A DNA stretch of 64,000 nt from Xiphydria camelus (Eukaryota; Arthropoda; Insecta; Hymenoptera; Xiphydriidae): contig OY783201.1 in assembly GCA_963678675.1 (NCBI GenBank), positions 19,399,769-19,463,768 of the forward strand. The letters are read 5' to 3'. Both the position numbers and the translations under genes were made by a program. Below are positions 32,327 through 42,754 of this stretch, in pieces (position 1 is the stretch's first letter; every line of letters begins with the position of its first letter). Below the pieces are notes generated by a model. It searched no databases and had not been told where the DNA came from. It saw nothing but the letters and a program-made list of their open reading frames with translations.

Positions 32327-33040
32327 GGGAGTAGGTATTTAGATAGTAGGTGTATAAAAAAAAACGCGCGTATTCGAATGCAACGTTGTGTCAAAATTTC
32401 AAAGCATTGGTGAAGAACTTTTGGAGATCTTAGATTTTGTACAAACGAACAGTTACGTTTTTATTTATATAGAAGATATACTGACCAAGGAGAAACGCCA
32501 CTGCATCGTTTCTTCGGTAGTTGTTACAGTTAGATGAACAATCTCACTATACAGTTTTCCATGAACAAATTGCTCTTTGGTCATCCGGTGCTTTTCCGAA
32601 CGGTTTACTACCATTCTACGCGATGTACTTATTCACCTGATAATCTAACAGCACCTTGTAACTGTAGGCGTCTGTGCCGAGTTGCTGGAATTCGACAATA
32701 AAAAATAAGTTTCCCAATTGAATTTCACCAATCGTAGTAAGTACTTTTTTTTATAAACGAAGGATTTTTAGTAAGTATAATATATCAGGTTTACAACTTT
32801 GCTTCTGCCATTTTTCCGAAATTCGAGGCTTTATTGTAAAAAAACTGGTTATACATTTATGATTCAAAGTATTGTCCATCGTTGGCCACTACTTGCTCCC
32901 TTCTTTCGGGCAGCGTACGAATCCCGCGTTGAAAAAACTGGTCATCTTTTGAAGCGATTCAGGATAGGAAAACGTCGGAAGCAAAGTTGTACACGTAATA
33001 TATATTCTATATGTATTTTTTCTCGTTTACTTTCATAATG
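32327..33040. other. Spacer without recognised genes
   Basis: No conserved frame was recognised in this stretch. Short open frames near 32,100-32,330 and 32,800-33,040 have no family features I know. The last part lies in the intron or flank of the acetyltransferase remnant. Confidence 0.5.
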
Positions 33041-33049
33041 AGCAATTAC

Positions 33050-33513
33050 CTGCGTAAGCGGACTGGTATTTGTCGTAAAGATCCCCGCGAATCCTTTTCT
33101 CCTGGCTACTTCGAGACACTGTTGTTCCATTTTCCGCATAACGACCACATTTTCACCAGGGCCTAGAGCGCTATTCGTAGCCATCACAAAACTGTGAAGA
33201 ATCTGCCCTTTCCCTTTCGGTATTTTTTCATTCCCAATCGATCCCTCCGAAGACGACTCGAAGAAGTTGAACACGATTGTCAGTTTTGACGTAATAACGA
33301 CTCGTTCGGCTCGTCCAGAGCGTCAAAGTTCAACCCGATACCGAGAGCCTTTCCATCCGATTCCACAGACTTGATCACAAAGCTCAATCCCTTCTGCACC
33401 AAGGGATCCCAAAGCTTCTCCATGAACTCCTTACAATCATCCCCCGATATGTCCGGCATTAGCCACTATTCAAGATCCGCCTTGGAGTAAATACTGTCGG
33501 TGACCATTCTAAA
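33050..33513 (-). pseudogene. GNAT acetyltransferase (arylalkylamine type) exon, broken
   Basis: On the minus strand the segment starts after a TTTGCAG acceptor (33,513) and ends at a CAG|GTAATT donor (33,050). It reads RMVTDSIYSKADLE, an in-frame stop, WLMPDISGDDCKEFMEKLWD, FVIKSVESDGKALGIGLNFD, and after a frameshift near 33,275, NVVVMRKMEQQCLEVARRKG and FAGIFTTNTSPLTQ. These resemble insect arylalkylamine N-acetyltransferase-like GNAT proteins, which transfer acetyl from acetyl-CoA to amines. One stop and one frameshift make it a pseudogene. From 33,514 to 34,480 I see no gene. Confidence 0.65.
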
Positions 33514-34486
33514 CTGCAAATGTTAATTTATCTTTTATATATGATAACTAGACCATTTGCACGCGCAAACGCACGCCTAAAACTTAATTCATAACGACAT
33601 TTACGATTTCCATGATCGTGAGTTATAAGGTGTGATTTGGATTATATTAGCTATTTTGAACATAAAAACATAGAACGACTGCGGGGAGGCTTCTTCCTGA
33701 TAACAATAATTAGAAATCTCCATATAATTTAGTTGGTAGAGTAGATTTCCTGATTTTTTCATAAATCTGCTAATATCTCAAAACTATTGCAAAATAACGA
33801 AATATTTCTTTTATAAAGATTAATTACATATCTTATAAAATATTAAGTAAAACAATGTGCAAATTTCATCATTCACAAAAAATATGCGCTAAACTAAAAT
33901 TGCAGTTTATATTTTTAATTAAATATTTGTTAATATGATTGATTAATTAATATTTCCACAAATAATTTTTTACCCAATTTATTCATTTTATTAAACTAAA
34001 ATAAACAAGAAGCGAGACGCAAATGCAGGGAGATAAGGAAGGGAAGCAGAGAAATCCAAAGTTCAATAAAATGTTAATATCACGTACACATGTGCAATTC
34101 TGGTATCGTGTTTATAATGATTTTGTCTAATTGATACTCTGTTCTTCTTCGTTACTACTTACGTTAGTTTCGGAATCATATAATTCTTCATAAACATAAT
34201 TTTTTACAGCATTATTTCGTCTTTGATTGCCTAAATAAAACCGTCGGTTTTGCACGTCGTTCCAAAATTCAGATGAATAAAAACGACAGAGAAGAACGAG
34301 GTGTATGGGGCCCTTTAAAAGATTGCTTAGTCCGAAGTGGGTCCTTTTTTCAAACTGATAAACGCAACGTGAAATGAGTCGTGTATACTTCTGTTTGTTT
34401 TGTTTTGAGAAATGGGCATTCGTGAGAAAAAATCTTACGTCATTCGGCTGTGTCTGGATAATAATGTCAATTCTTACTAATTTTTA

Positions 34487-34740
34487 ATACTAATTTTATC
34501 AAATTGAATTTTCCCGCTTTAACTATCGAAATACTATATCGATTATCGAATATCAACTAACCAATTTACTTCAACACTAATTTTATCAAATTGAATTTCC
34601 CCGCTTTAGCTATCGAATACTATATCGATATCGATTATCTACTAACCAATGGAGAGAGGTGACCACAACTTTGGATTATCGATATCGCTTATCAACTAAC
34701 CAATGGGGATAGGTGATCACGACTTTCGATTATATCGTGC
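34487..34740 (+). repeat. Tandem duplication of an 80-85 bp unit
   Basis: ACTAATTTTATCAAATTGAA occurs at about 34,488 and 34,573, followed each time by CCCGCTTTARCTATCGAA and a TATCGAT-rich stretch ending ACTAACCAAT. A third partial unit (ATCGATATCGCTTATCAAC) follows. The unit is AT-rich and contains several TATCGATA-like palindromes. Confidence 0.65.
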
Positions 34741-34828
34741 TGGATTTTATTAGATAGGATTTTATTTCAATAATTCAATATGGTGTTCCAAAATCTGGTC
34801 CGTATATTCTGTGATAAATTAAGAGGAA

Positions 34829-35421
34829 CTACTCACTGTATTGCATCCTCTTTACATGATTGATCAGTTCCTCCACAACATATAGCCTCGCATTATCAGT
34901 CTCTTCCATCGATTCCACGTCGCTATCGACTTGCATTTTCTTCAAAGTATCCCTCATATTCTTGGCAATAATGAAGTCAGTGATACTGATCATGTATCCT
35001 TGATCTCGCAGTTTGGTTACGGTGTAAATGGAGTTGAGGAAATTGCCGTCTAGTTCGTAAAAGTTCGCGTCAATTGTGACTGCAGCCGACCACTGCGTCC
35101 AATCACAGAGGCCACGGTTGAAAACAGAATTTTTGTCTTGGCGAGGTCCTCCGATACGCCACTGTAGTCGTAACCGACCGTTTGTACACATTCTATGAGG
35201 AATAGTACGTGTTACAATTTCGAAAACATTGCAGGTCATATTTTTCTTCAAATGAAATACTTATATAGTCGATGTTATTTAATTCCCGAATTATTCCCTA
35301 CTCACCCTTATCATGGAACATTTTGTACTCCTTCAACAGCGCCTGACTGTCAGTTTTTCCATTTACCACAACAACAGTATAGATTCTACAATGATAACTC
35401 GGGGCACCATAAAAGGCGGTA
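34829..35421 (-). pseudogene. Unrecognised gene fragment, at least two exons
   Basis: On the minus strand, one exon-like stretch (about 35,421-35,307) reads FYGAPSYHCRIYTVVVVNGK then ALLKEYKMFHDKG and ends at a GGTGAGT donor. A second begins after CCTCATAG (near 35,190) with ECVQTVGYDYSGVSEDLAKT and KILFSTVASVIGRSGR. A further frame gives DQGYMISITDFIIAKNMRDT and EETDNARLYVVEELINHVKR. The composition and splice sites look like a real protein gene with frame damage, but I do not recognise the family. Confidence 0.45.
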
Positions 35422-35475
35422 AGATGCCTTACAGGTAGAATTCAATTTGCTGAGCAGTGGATGCATGTACCCTCC

Positions 35476-36036
35476 TTAGTGGTTATGAAAGCAACTAGTG
35501 CCTGTTAAACGGCAAATGAAAGCGTGCTCCCAAACGTCAATTCCAAAAAGAGGCACAAGACCGGTCGTGCCCTGTAGCGTATCCTGATTGGCACACGTCG
35601 TGATTTGGAGCCTCTTTTCCTTCGTGCTGTAGCCGAGCCACCCCCATCCTGACCCTTGAATGGCGATGATTGCCTCGGACAGTTGCTTCTTCATTTCTTC
35701 CAAGCTACTAAGTCACTTCCGATTTGTTTCAAAAGGGGGTAGCTGTAAGAAAATAGATCGTGAATTAATACCGTAATAATAACACAAATGAATAAAATAA
35801 TTAAATGAGAAACTAAAGCCTCACCGTCTTGTTTACCACTGTTGGGGGGGGGATAGATTTTGCCAGAAGATCGAGTGATTCGGATGGCCGCCTCCGTTGA
35901 ATTTGATCGCGGGTGCCAAAACGATTTCGGTAGATACGTCGCTCTTCGTTCAGTTTCTCTTCGGCCGCATTTAAATTATTTACGTAGATCACGTGATGTT
36001 TGGATTGATGCGGTTCCATTATTTCCGCGCAAATTA
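35476..36036 (-). pseudogene. SOD2: Mn superoxide dismutase, two broken exons
   Basis: The 5' exon on the minus strand (about 36,020-35,825) reads HQSKHHVIYVNNLNAAEEKL, then after a frameshift [19 protein letters not shown] and [10 protein letters not shown]. The next exon (about 35,742-35,500) reads LLKQIGSD, a frameshift, [20 protein letters not shown], then [18 protein letters not shown]. The metal-ligand contexts SKHH, NHSIFW and DVWEHA are visible. The N-terminal targeting peptide and C-terminus are missing. At least two frameshifts show it is a pseudogene of the mitochondrial enzyme that converts superoxide to peroxide. Confidence 0.85.
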
Positions 36037-36113
36037 TACGCCCACTGACTGAAAGGTAAAACTGCCGGTTTCAACCGCGCCGTTCCAAACCGACAGTTTG
36101 ACCTCTGTGTGTA

Positions 36114-36854
36114 CTGTCGGACTGGCAAAAGAGTCGTCTTCGGGAAAGCTCGGAGCAACGTTCCCCCACCACGGAGGATCACTGGCGGAGTAGTGGGGAT
36201 GCACACTCGAGAAACTTTGGCGCCTCGATCGCTGGTCCCCTCTAACCTGATTGGTTCGAGTTTCAAATAAAGTGTCATTGACGCCAGATTCGACCAATGA
36301 TACGATAACTTGGAGGACCAACAGTGCTGGCACCCTCTGAATTGACCTGATGAATGCGGATCCCCATACATGATCACCGCTACGCGCATGCGACAATGAC
36401 AGAGTGGGACACGCCACATGGTGGGGGAGCATAGCTCCGAACTCTCCCGAAGACGACTCTTTTGCCAGTCCGACTATACTGTCCGACTATATAGTCGGAC
36501 TGGCAAAAGAGTCGTCTTCGGGAGAGTTCGGAGCTATGCTCCCCCACCATGTGGCGTCTCCCACTCTGTCATTGTCGCATGCGCATAGCGGTGATCATAC
36601 ATGGGGATCCGCATTCATCAGGTCAATTCAGAGGGCGCCAGCACTGTTGGTCCTCCAAGTTATCGTATCATTGGTCGAATCTGGCGTCAATGACACTTTA
36701 TTTGAAACTCGAACCAATCAGGTTAGAGGGGACCAGCGATCGAGGCGCCAAAGTTTCTCGAGTGTGCATCCCCACTACTCCGCCAGTGATCCTCCGTGGT
36801 GGGGGAACGTTTCTCCGAGCTTTCCCGAAGACGACTCTTTTGCCAGTCCGACAG
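36114..36854. mobile_element. 741-bp palindrome of two MITE copies head to head
   Basis: TA lies at 36,112-36,113 and 36,855-36,856. CTGTCGGACTGGCAAAAGAG at the left end appears inverted at the right end. The same GGACTGGCAAAAGAGTCGTC motif also occurs in both orientations at the centre (36,455-36,515). Each half of about 365 bp is thus a complete element with its own inverted ends, and the two halves are mirror images meeting near 36,484. Open frames here are by-products of the symmetry. Confidence 0.8.
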
Positions 36855-36982
36855 TATGGGCACCTATTGGGACCGTGCAACTGCTTGGAGGGGATACGGC
36901 GAACGATCGTGCGCAACTAGTGGTGAAGGCTTGAAGTTAGTCGGCACGTCTCTCCACACCTTGACTGCCATGCACCACCGCT

Positions 36983-37438
36983 GCCATCACACGTGAAAAA
37001 ACGTAAGCAGTAACAGTAAGGCAGTAAGTTTCCAACACATATTGTTAGATGGAGCAATCTAAGTGAAAGTGCGGCGACCTGCTACGGTGACCGACCGTCA
37101 GGCGGCTACGACGTCGACCTACCGGCTCCTGCGGCTCGCACGCCCTATCTCTCCGGCTTCTCGCTAGTACTTCATCACTACCTCGATTTCTATATATGAC
37201 CGAGGCTCACCGACACCAGTGACGGGTAGGCGAGTGGCATCGGCGACGCACACATCATTTAGCTCGCCGCCACATTGGTGACCCCGACGTGATGAACCAA
37301 TCAGCAGCATTCAACGTCCACCGCCCTCCGGCAGGAACACCCCTGAGCCGGTAAACACACACCGCTGCAGCATCATCACACGCACACGGCGCTCCACACA
37401 CACCACGGCACGTACCGACTCATGCGAAGTCTTCTACT
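36983..37438 (+). mobile_element. Ty3/gypsy element 3, 5' end only
   Basis: A truncated arm of the 146-bp MITE (36,983-37,020) precedes sequence that looks like an LTR. The LTR-like stretch ends at about 37,275 (CGCCACA). TGGTGACCCCGACGTGAT follows at 37,276-37,293 and is the reverse complement of the 3' end of tRNA-Trp. An open start MNQSAAFNVHRPPAGTP at 37,291 is the probable beginning of gag. After about 50 codons it meets the end of another element at 37,439. No second LTR is seen. Confidence 0.6.
37276..37293 (+). promoter_or_regulatory. tRNA-Trp primer-binding site (gypsy 3)
   Basis: TGGTGACCCCGACGTGAT matches the complement of the 3' end of animal tRNA-Trp (ATCACGTCGGGGTCA plus CCA). 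It would prime minus-strand DNA synthesis in the retroelement. The same 18 bases occur at 48,354-48,371, and the first 12 occur inverted at 47,299-47,310. Confidence 0.75.
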
Positions 37439-38165
37439 TCCCAGATAGCAAAGTGGCGCCACCGTGACTGCACACTGCTTTCACGCGGTGTATTCGAGTG
37501 CATGCACTGGGGTGTCCATCTGTCTGTGCACCGTGAAGCCACGCTGCAGTCACGCAGTGTGAGCACCGAGTGGAAGCACTGTGGCATAACAGGGTGACTC
37601 CACAGTGCTTGTACTGTGAGATGATGGTGTAGACCCAGTGGCTTCGCTGTGAAGTTATCATATGGACTACAGGGATGTATTCTAATAAAATATTTATATT
37701 AAAAAACAACATTTCTTTTACTATTCCATTTATTAAATGAACATATTGTAGCTGGAGATCTTAATATTAACATATCAAAATGTATTATCCGTCAATTTCT
37801 GGGAAAATTTATAATTAATTAAAAACTATCGAAGTTTTGGCCCTAAGCCACTTTATAGTATAGTCTTATTAGATATTCGCGAAACAATTTATTAGTGTCA
37901 GGATAAAACCGGTACCAATCGATAGGAAAAAATCTCCTGAATGACATATAGAAATGGGTAATCTTCAAATTGACGAGAAATAATGTAATTAATTAAAAAC
38001 TACCTGTCAAAATCACATGCCAACAAATCGCGAAGCTATATTTTTTCTGTAACCAATTTCATAAATAAAAATATCCCAATGTAGAGGAGAAAATTCTTTA
38101 CAAATTTCAAGTCGGAACTTATAGTCTATGATGCACCGTTTTTGTGTAATAAATTATTATACATA

Positions 38166-38322
38166 TCGATACCTTACTTTGAAAACCTCGTAAGTGCAAT
38201 TTTGGACAAAAATGCCATTTATAGCTTACTGCGTTAAGATTTAAAATCTGAACACACAGTAAGCTATAAATGGCATTTTTGTCCAAAATTGCACTTACGA
38301 GGTTTTCAAAGTAAGGTATCGA
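38166..38322. mobile_element. 157-bp MITE, TCGATACC ends, copy 2
   Basis: It has the same ends and length as the copy at 25,371-25,527, with TA at 38,164-38,165 and 38,323-38,324. The arms pair for about 70 bp. The copies differ at a few positions. Confidence 0.9.
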
Positions 38323-38658
38323 TATGTAATTCAAATTGGCTTAAATCGATCAGCTGATCGTTACGCGACGCTCCTTTATTACGCGTGCAACTAACGGAGG
38401 AAAGCGCGTTCCGCAATCTATTCAAATTTATACTCTTTTTCCTGGGCATCCTAGATTTACTCGATCAAAAAAATGAAGCTACCAATTTGTAGCGGGGAAA
38501 ATGTACTATGAAATTGATGCAAGAACCTACTTGACAACATCCACGGTTAATTTATAATAATTTTTTGAAAGTCCCGGTGTATGAAAGTACAATAAGCTGC
38601 GCATGGCGCGTTTTACGTGGTCGCCATGAGAACAGCTGATTGCTTGGCGAAATATGCT

Positions 38659-39501
38659 CAGGGGTGCTATTCTCGACGCGTGGGAAATGCTTTTCGTGGA
38701 CGAAATATTTTTCGTTAAAGGACGTAAAATTTCGTCGATCACTTTCGTTAACGATTCGAATAGCCCTTCCAAGATAGATCTCGTCAACGAAATTAATTTT
38801 GTCACACGAAAAATGTGTTTACATCCCTTATAGCGACGTCTGCTTTTTAGAATCTCGTTTAATCACTTAGCAACGACCCGTCACATCGGCCCACCACCTC
38901 GTCATGCAACTCACCGGCATACAAATACCAAACAACATTCGTTGACGAAAACAGCGAGAACGACGAATGACAATTTCGTCAACGAAAAAAGTAATTTCGT
39001 TAACGAAGGAGTTTCGTATGGGAAAAAATTCCGTGTACAAAATTTCTCAAACGAAATAATAATTCCGTTCACGAAATCGTTTCTGACGTGTCGAGAATTG
39101 CCCCCCACAGGGGCAATTGCGTTTTGGTTGAGAAATTTTGTACGCGAAATGTTTTCCCATACGCGCGAAACTCCTTCGCTAACGAAATTACTTTTTTCGT
39201 TGACGAAAGTGTCATTCGTCGTTCTCGCTGTTTTCGTCAACGAATGGGTTTGGTATTTGTCCGAGGCGGTGGGCCGATGCGACGGGTCGTTGCTAAGTGA
39301 TTAAACGAAATTCTAAAAAGAAGACGTCGCTAAGGGATGTAAACACATTTTTCGTGTGAGAAAATTAATTTCATTGACGAGATCTATCTTGGAAGGAATT
39401 TTCGAATCGTTAACGAAAGTGATCGACGAAATTTAAATCCGTTAACGAAAAATATCTCATCCACGAAAAGCATTTCCCACGCGTCGAGAATAGCTCCCCT
39501 G
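38659..39501. mobile_element. Fold-back element packed with TTTCGTTAACGAAA words
   Basis: GGGGTGCTATTCTCGACGCG and GTCGAGAATAGCTCCCC form the ends. The arms of about 400 bp pair imperfectly and meet near 39,100. TTTCGTTAACGAAA-like palindromic words (also TTCGTCAACGAAA and TTCGTGGACGAAA) recur more than ten times across both arms. No target duplication was identified. It lies at the edge of the protein kinase D exon at 39.5 kb. Open frames inside are symmetrical by-products. Confidence 0.65.
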
Positions 39502-40520
39502 AAATTACTTTCGTACACCGTGTTCATTTTCCGCATGTCTCCCTTGAGCTTCTCCATCACCACGAATATCCTCTCCGGCGTCTCGAACATCCTCTCGAGA
39601 TTAACGACTCCGCTGTGGGAGAGATTCTGCAGGATGGCTACTTCGTTCTTGAGCTGGGCCTTTTGCTCGGTGGGAAAACGCAGCTTGTCGATCGCCTTTA
39701 TCGCCATCGCGCGGCCGGTCTTGCGATGAACTCCGCCGTAGATGATATCAAATTAACCCGAGCCAAGAACTTCGTCCGGGAAGATGTGATAGAGCTGCGA
39801 CATGTCGGTTACGCGTTCCTCTGGCTCGGTTGTCGACTGCTCCTACCGACCTGTGGAAAACGACGCGTGTTTTTCGGTATAGCGTCGGTACGCGTTCGCG
39901 CGCACACTCGCGAGCTCTGAACGTACTTGCCGATCCGGAGGTGACGGGCATCAATGCTTCCTGATATTCGTTTTCCAGGTCCTCGCCAAGTGAGCGCCAA
40001 CGCCACTTTCCGGCGGTGGAAGCTGACCACTAGCACCTCCATAGAGGGGATCTTCGCCGACGTAGTAATCGACGTTGGCCGTTCTCAATTCGAAACAATG
40101 CATCGTGCCTGGAAGGAGAGAACGCGCGCGTTGTACATCGACTAAACGCGCACAGACAATTTCTAACGATATACATATGTACTCACGAGAATGTTGTTCC
40201 CTGGCGGCGGCGACGACTAGAATTTCAGCCAACGGAATCTCTTTGAAGTACTTGGAACTGCTGTCGCTTTGGAACAGAATTATGGCCTTTGTGTCCAATC
40301 GCCAGTAGTGTCTCTTCCTCTGAAAACACGCGCACCTTAATGATGGGGGAAGCGAAACTGAATCAGCGCCACGTCGTCAACCTACCATCGGATCGCGATT
40401 CGTCGAGTGCACCATCCATCCTTCCTTCAGGATCTTGGAGCCGCGTCGTTTCATGTGCTTGGCGCTTTGAACTATTCACATCAGCGGTATATTGTTACTC
40501 GGCGATGAGCTGCACCTGCG
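39502..40520 (-). pseudogene. Protein kinase D fragment: PH domain and start of kinase domain
   Basis: Four exon-like pieces lie in order on the minus strand. The first (to 40,386) reads NIPLM, a stop, IVQSAKHMKRRGSKILKEG and WMVHSTNRDPM. The second (40,319 to about 40,190) reads RKRHYWRLDTKAIILFQSD and KEIPLAEILVV. The third (about 40,100-39,950) reads MHCFELRTANVDYYVGEDPL and SGVGAHLARTW. The fourth (about 39,850-39,510) reads MSQLYHIFPDEVLGSG, a stop in the glycine loop, then [28 protein letters not shown] and [20 protein letters not shown]. This is the PH-to-kinase junction of protein kinase D. The invariant Lys (AIKAIDK) is present. Two stops and a frameshift near 39,965 make it dead. 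Confidence 0.85.
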
Positions 40521-41330
40521 TTATCGCGTACGAGGTACCAAGTGTGACGGAGGGAGTGATGGAGAATAAAAAAAGATAAAGTATCGCAAGTGTCGAGATA
40601 CGACGTTGATTGAATAATTACCTCGATGGTCTGGAATTTTGAAATTCGTCGGAAGATGCGTCGTCATGGCACGGAACGAGGTCCTACGGAAATATCATAC
40701 GCCTAAAACGATTCTTAGTGCGCTTTCCTCGTGTTTCCTTGTGTTTATGCGATTAGAGGGGGGATGATGACAGGTTGGCTTATTGTCACTTCGCTGTAGA
40801 CTCTCAGCATAGCTCGGTCGTTCGCAAGGGCCTCTTCGGTGTCCCGGAGCTTCCGAGGCGGTTTCTTGCGAGGGTCGCTCGTCTGGTGTCTCTCTGCTGG
40901 CCTTTGCGGTCTTTCGTCAACCGACGCTATGTAGCGGCGGCCATGATGGCGTTCGTGCCACGAGGGAACTCGATACGACAGACTTCGTAATCGTCGAATA
41001 CTGCCTAAACGCCGGCCTCGCCGCACTTCCATTTCACTTATTCGCACTGCTCTGCGAACACCACCATGCACTTTTTATCGCACTCACTCGCGAAAAATCC
41101 GACTAAAGTTCCGAATTTCGTAGGAGCGATCCGCCACACGTCCGCACTGCTCGACCACCGAACCTTTAAATTTAATTACGAACACGTTCCCTGCGTATTA
41201 AAATGATTGAGTTAACCCCCGTACTAAAATCTTGAAATTTGCGTAAAACTATGTTGGCGTGCCGCGGGAGCTGCGTGTTCCGCAGCGAATTCATTAATTC
41301 GTTAACAATTTTGTGAAGACAGTGAATTTA
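40521..41330. other. Spacer upstream of the kinase fragment
   Basis: Arg-rich open frames exist here (for example minus strand 41,071-40,745), but I recognise no domain. They may be degraded upstream exons or introns of the kinase copy. No repeats were seen. Confidence 0.4.
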
Positions 41331-41708
41331 CCGATATTCATGGTCGGTAAATTTACGAAGTGTGCACGTCGAAAAGGCACCGTGACTGCACTGAGTGTAA
41401 CCACTGTGTCTTTATCCTGTGAACCACTCAGTGTGCTCACTGTGTAGCCACGGTGCTTTTAGTTTGTGTACGCCACGCGATCACGCCACGGTGAGACCAC
41501 AGTGGTGCCACTACGTGGCAGCACTGCGTGCGGCTAGCGTGTAAATCCACGCTTTGCTGTCGGGGTTGGGTGATAGTACATTACGAAAATGTCAAGGTTG
41601 TGGTTTTGGCACGCTGAAGCGATCAGTGTGAACGGTCACCAATCCAAGCAGCAAGCAGCAAGCACTCGCTGCTTGACGCTTGACGCGTCCAGTGTGCAAA
41701 GACCTTTA

Positions 41709-42275
41709 GGGCCCGGGCACACAGAGCGCGGTCAGCGTTCCGCGTTCTGCGTTCTGCGTTCTTTGTAATGAATGGAGTTACAAGTAACAACACGCACTGC
41801 CAGCGGTCAGACCGCTGCGGTCAACGAGAACTCTTGCGTTCTGGCGTTCTATTCACAGAAAGACAGAGAACGCGTGAACGCCATGTCGGAAACAGAAAAA
41901 TTAACTAAATTAGTTCGCGAAAGACGTTTGTTATATGACATACGAAAATAAATAAGAAATCGTTCTTCATCGTCAAGCAATTCAGCAAAAAGAGTATGAA
42001 ATTCTCCTTTGTCTTCTCGCTTGCTGTTTATTGGGTGCACCCAGTGTTTCCTTTTTCTTTTTCTTCTGGTCGCTTCCAGGCTCCACAAAAGCAATGCTTC
42101 TTCTTCGTCGGAAGACGAACTATCTGAGAGCATGTTTCACGCATAATATTTTGAACAAAACTGGAACGCTGGTTAATTGACCGCCGCCTGTGTGCCGTCG
42201 GAACGCAGAACTCTGAACGCAGAACGCTGAACGCAGAACGCGGAACGCCAGACCGCGCTCTGTGTGCCCGGGCTC
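41709..42275. mobile_element. Harbinger-type element carrying transposase N-terminus
   Basis: TTA lies at 41,706-41,708 and 42,276-42,278. The ends GGGCCCGGGCACACAGAGCG and (inverse of right) GAGCCCGGGCACACAGAGCG match, and a repeated GCGTTCYGCGTTC motif lies inside both ends. The minus strand from 42,133 encodes MLSDSSSSDEEEALLLWSLE, RKRKRKHWVHPINSKREDKG and EFHTLFAELLDDEERFLIYF, the typical start of a HARBI1-like transposase. The catalytic core is deleted. It is an internal-deletion derivative of an autonomous Harbinger element. Confidence 0.85.
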
Positions 42276-42367
42276 TTAGTCGAAAACGCGGGGAAGACGT
42301 AAAACCGTCGAATCGCGAGCATGGTGACTTATTATTGAAGCAGATGGCGCCACCGTGCTGAACATTA

Positions 42368-42754
42368 TGGGACACGAGGCGAGGCGGCAAGGTTTGACCG
42401 AACTTTGCGACGGCGTTCTCGCGACGGGATAACGCCTACGTCTGACTCCTGGCTCTCAGCTAAGCGTGGCCCACAAGACGTGTTGCACCGTCAACGCTGA
42501 CCTGAAAACGGCTCGTGCAGGAACGACCAGGACGGTTGCAACAAAGAGACTTTATTGAACAAAGAGACTTTGTGACAATAGAAGTCGTACAATCGATGCT
42601 CGATGCTTCGCATGCAGAGAAAGACTGACGTTCTTTCTCTGAATCTCCTCTACGTGGAATGTGGCGCTGCGGAGCGTCGTGGTGGTGCAGCAATCTGCAC
42701 GCTGTGCTCCGCGCATGCGTAGCTGTCATCCGCTACTGTCGTCTCTTCACAGCA
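42368..42754 (-). repeat. 3' LTR of gypsy 1
   Basis: Read on the minus strand it starts TGCTGTGAAGAG after the purine tract and ends GTGTCCCA. It contains the repeated GAACAAAGAGACTTT word and a GCATGCGCGGAGC stretch. It matches the LTR at 47,315-47,702 throughout. Confidence 0.88.

Larger units (their letters stand above)
37439..41575. mobile_element. Candidate element with CACTGTG-rich ends enclosing kinase pseudogene
   Basis: CCAGATAGCAAAGTGG at 37,441 resembles the reverse complement of CCACGCTTTGCTGTCGGG ending near 41,568. Inside each end lies about 200 bp crowded with CACTGTG, CAGTGTG, CACAGTG and CACCGTG words (37,455-37,650 and 41,380-41,535). Between them are the protein kinase D fragment, an 840-bp fold-back and a 157-bp MITE. 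I infer one element of about 4.1 kb, but no target duplication was found and the two ends could be separate solo ends. Confidence 0.4.

Noticed and set aside
35976..36934. Open frames of 120-176 codons between 36.0 and 36.9 kb
   Set aside because: They lie inside the double MITE palindrome, appear in mirrored pairs and show no protein family features.
37439..41535. CACTGTG/CACAGTG words as recombination signal sequences of a RAG-like element
   Set aside because: The heptamer is present, but no nonamer spacing or RAG1/Transib-like protein was seen, and the words are scattered in both orientations.
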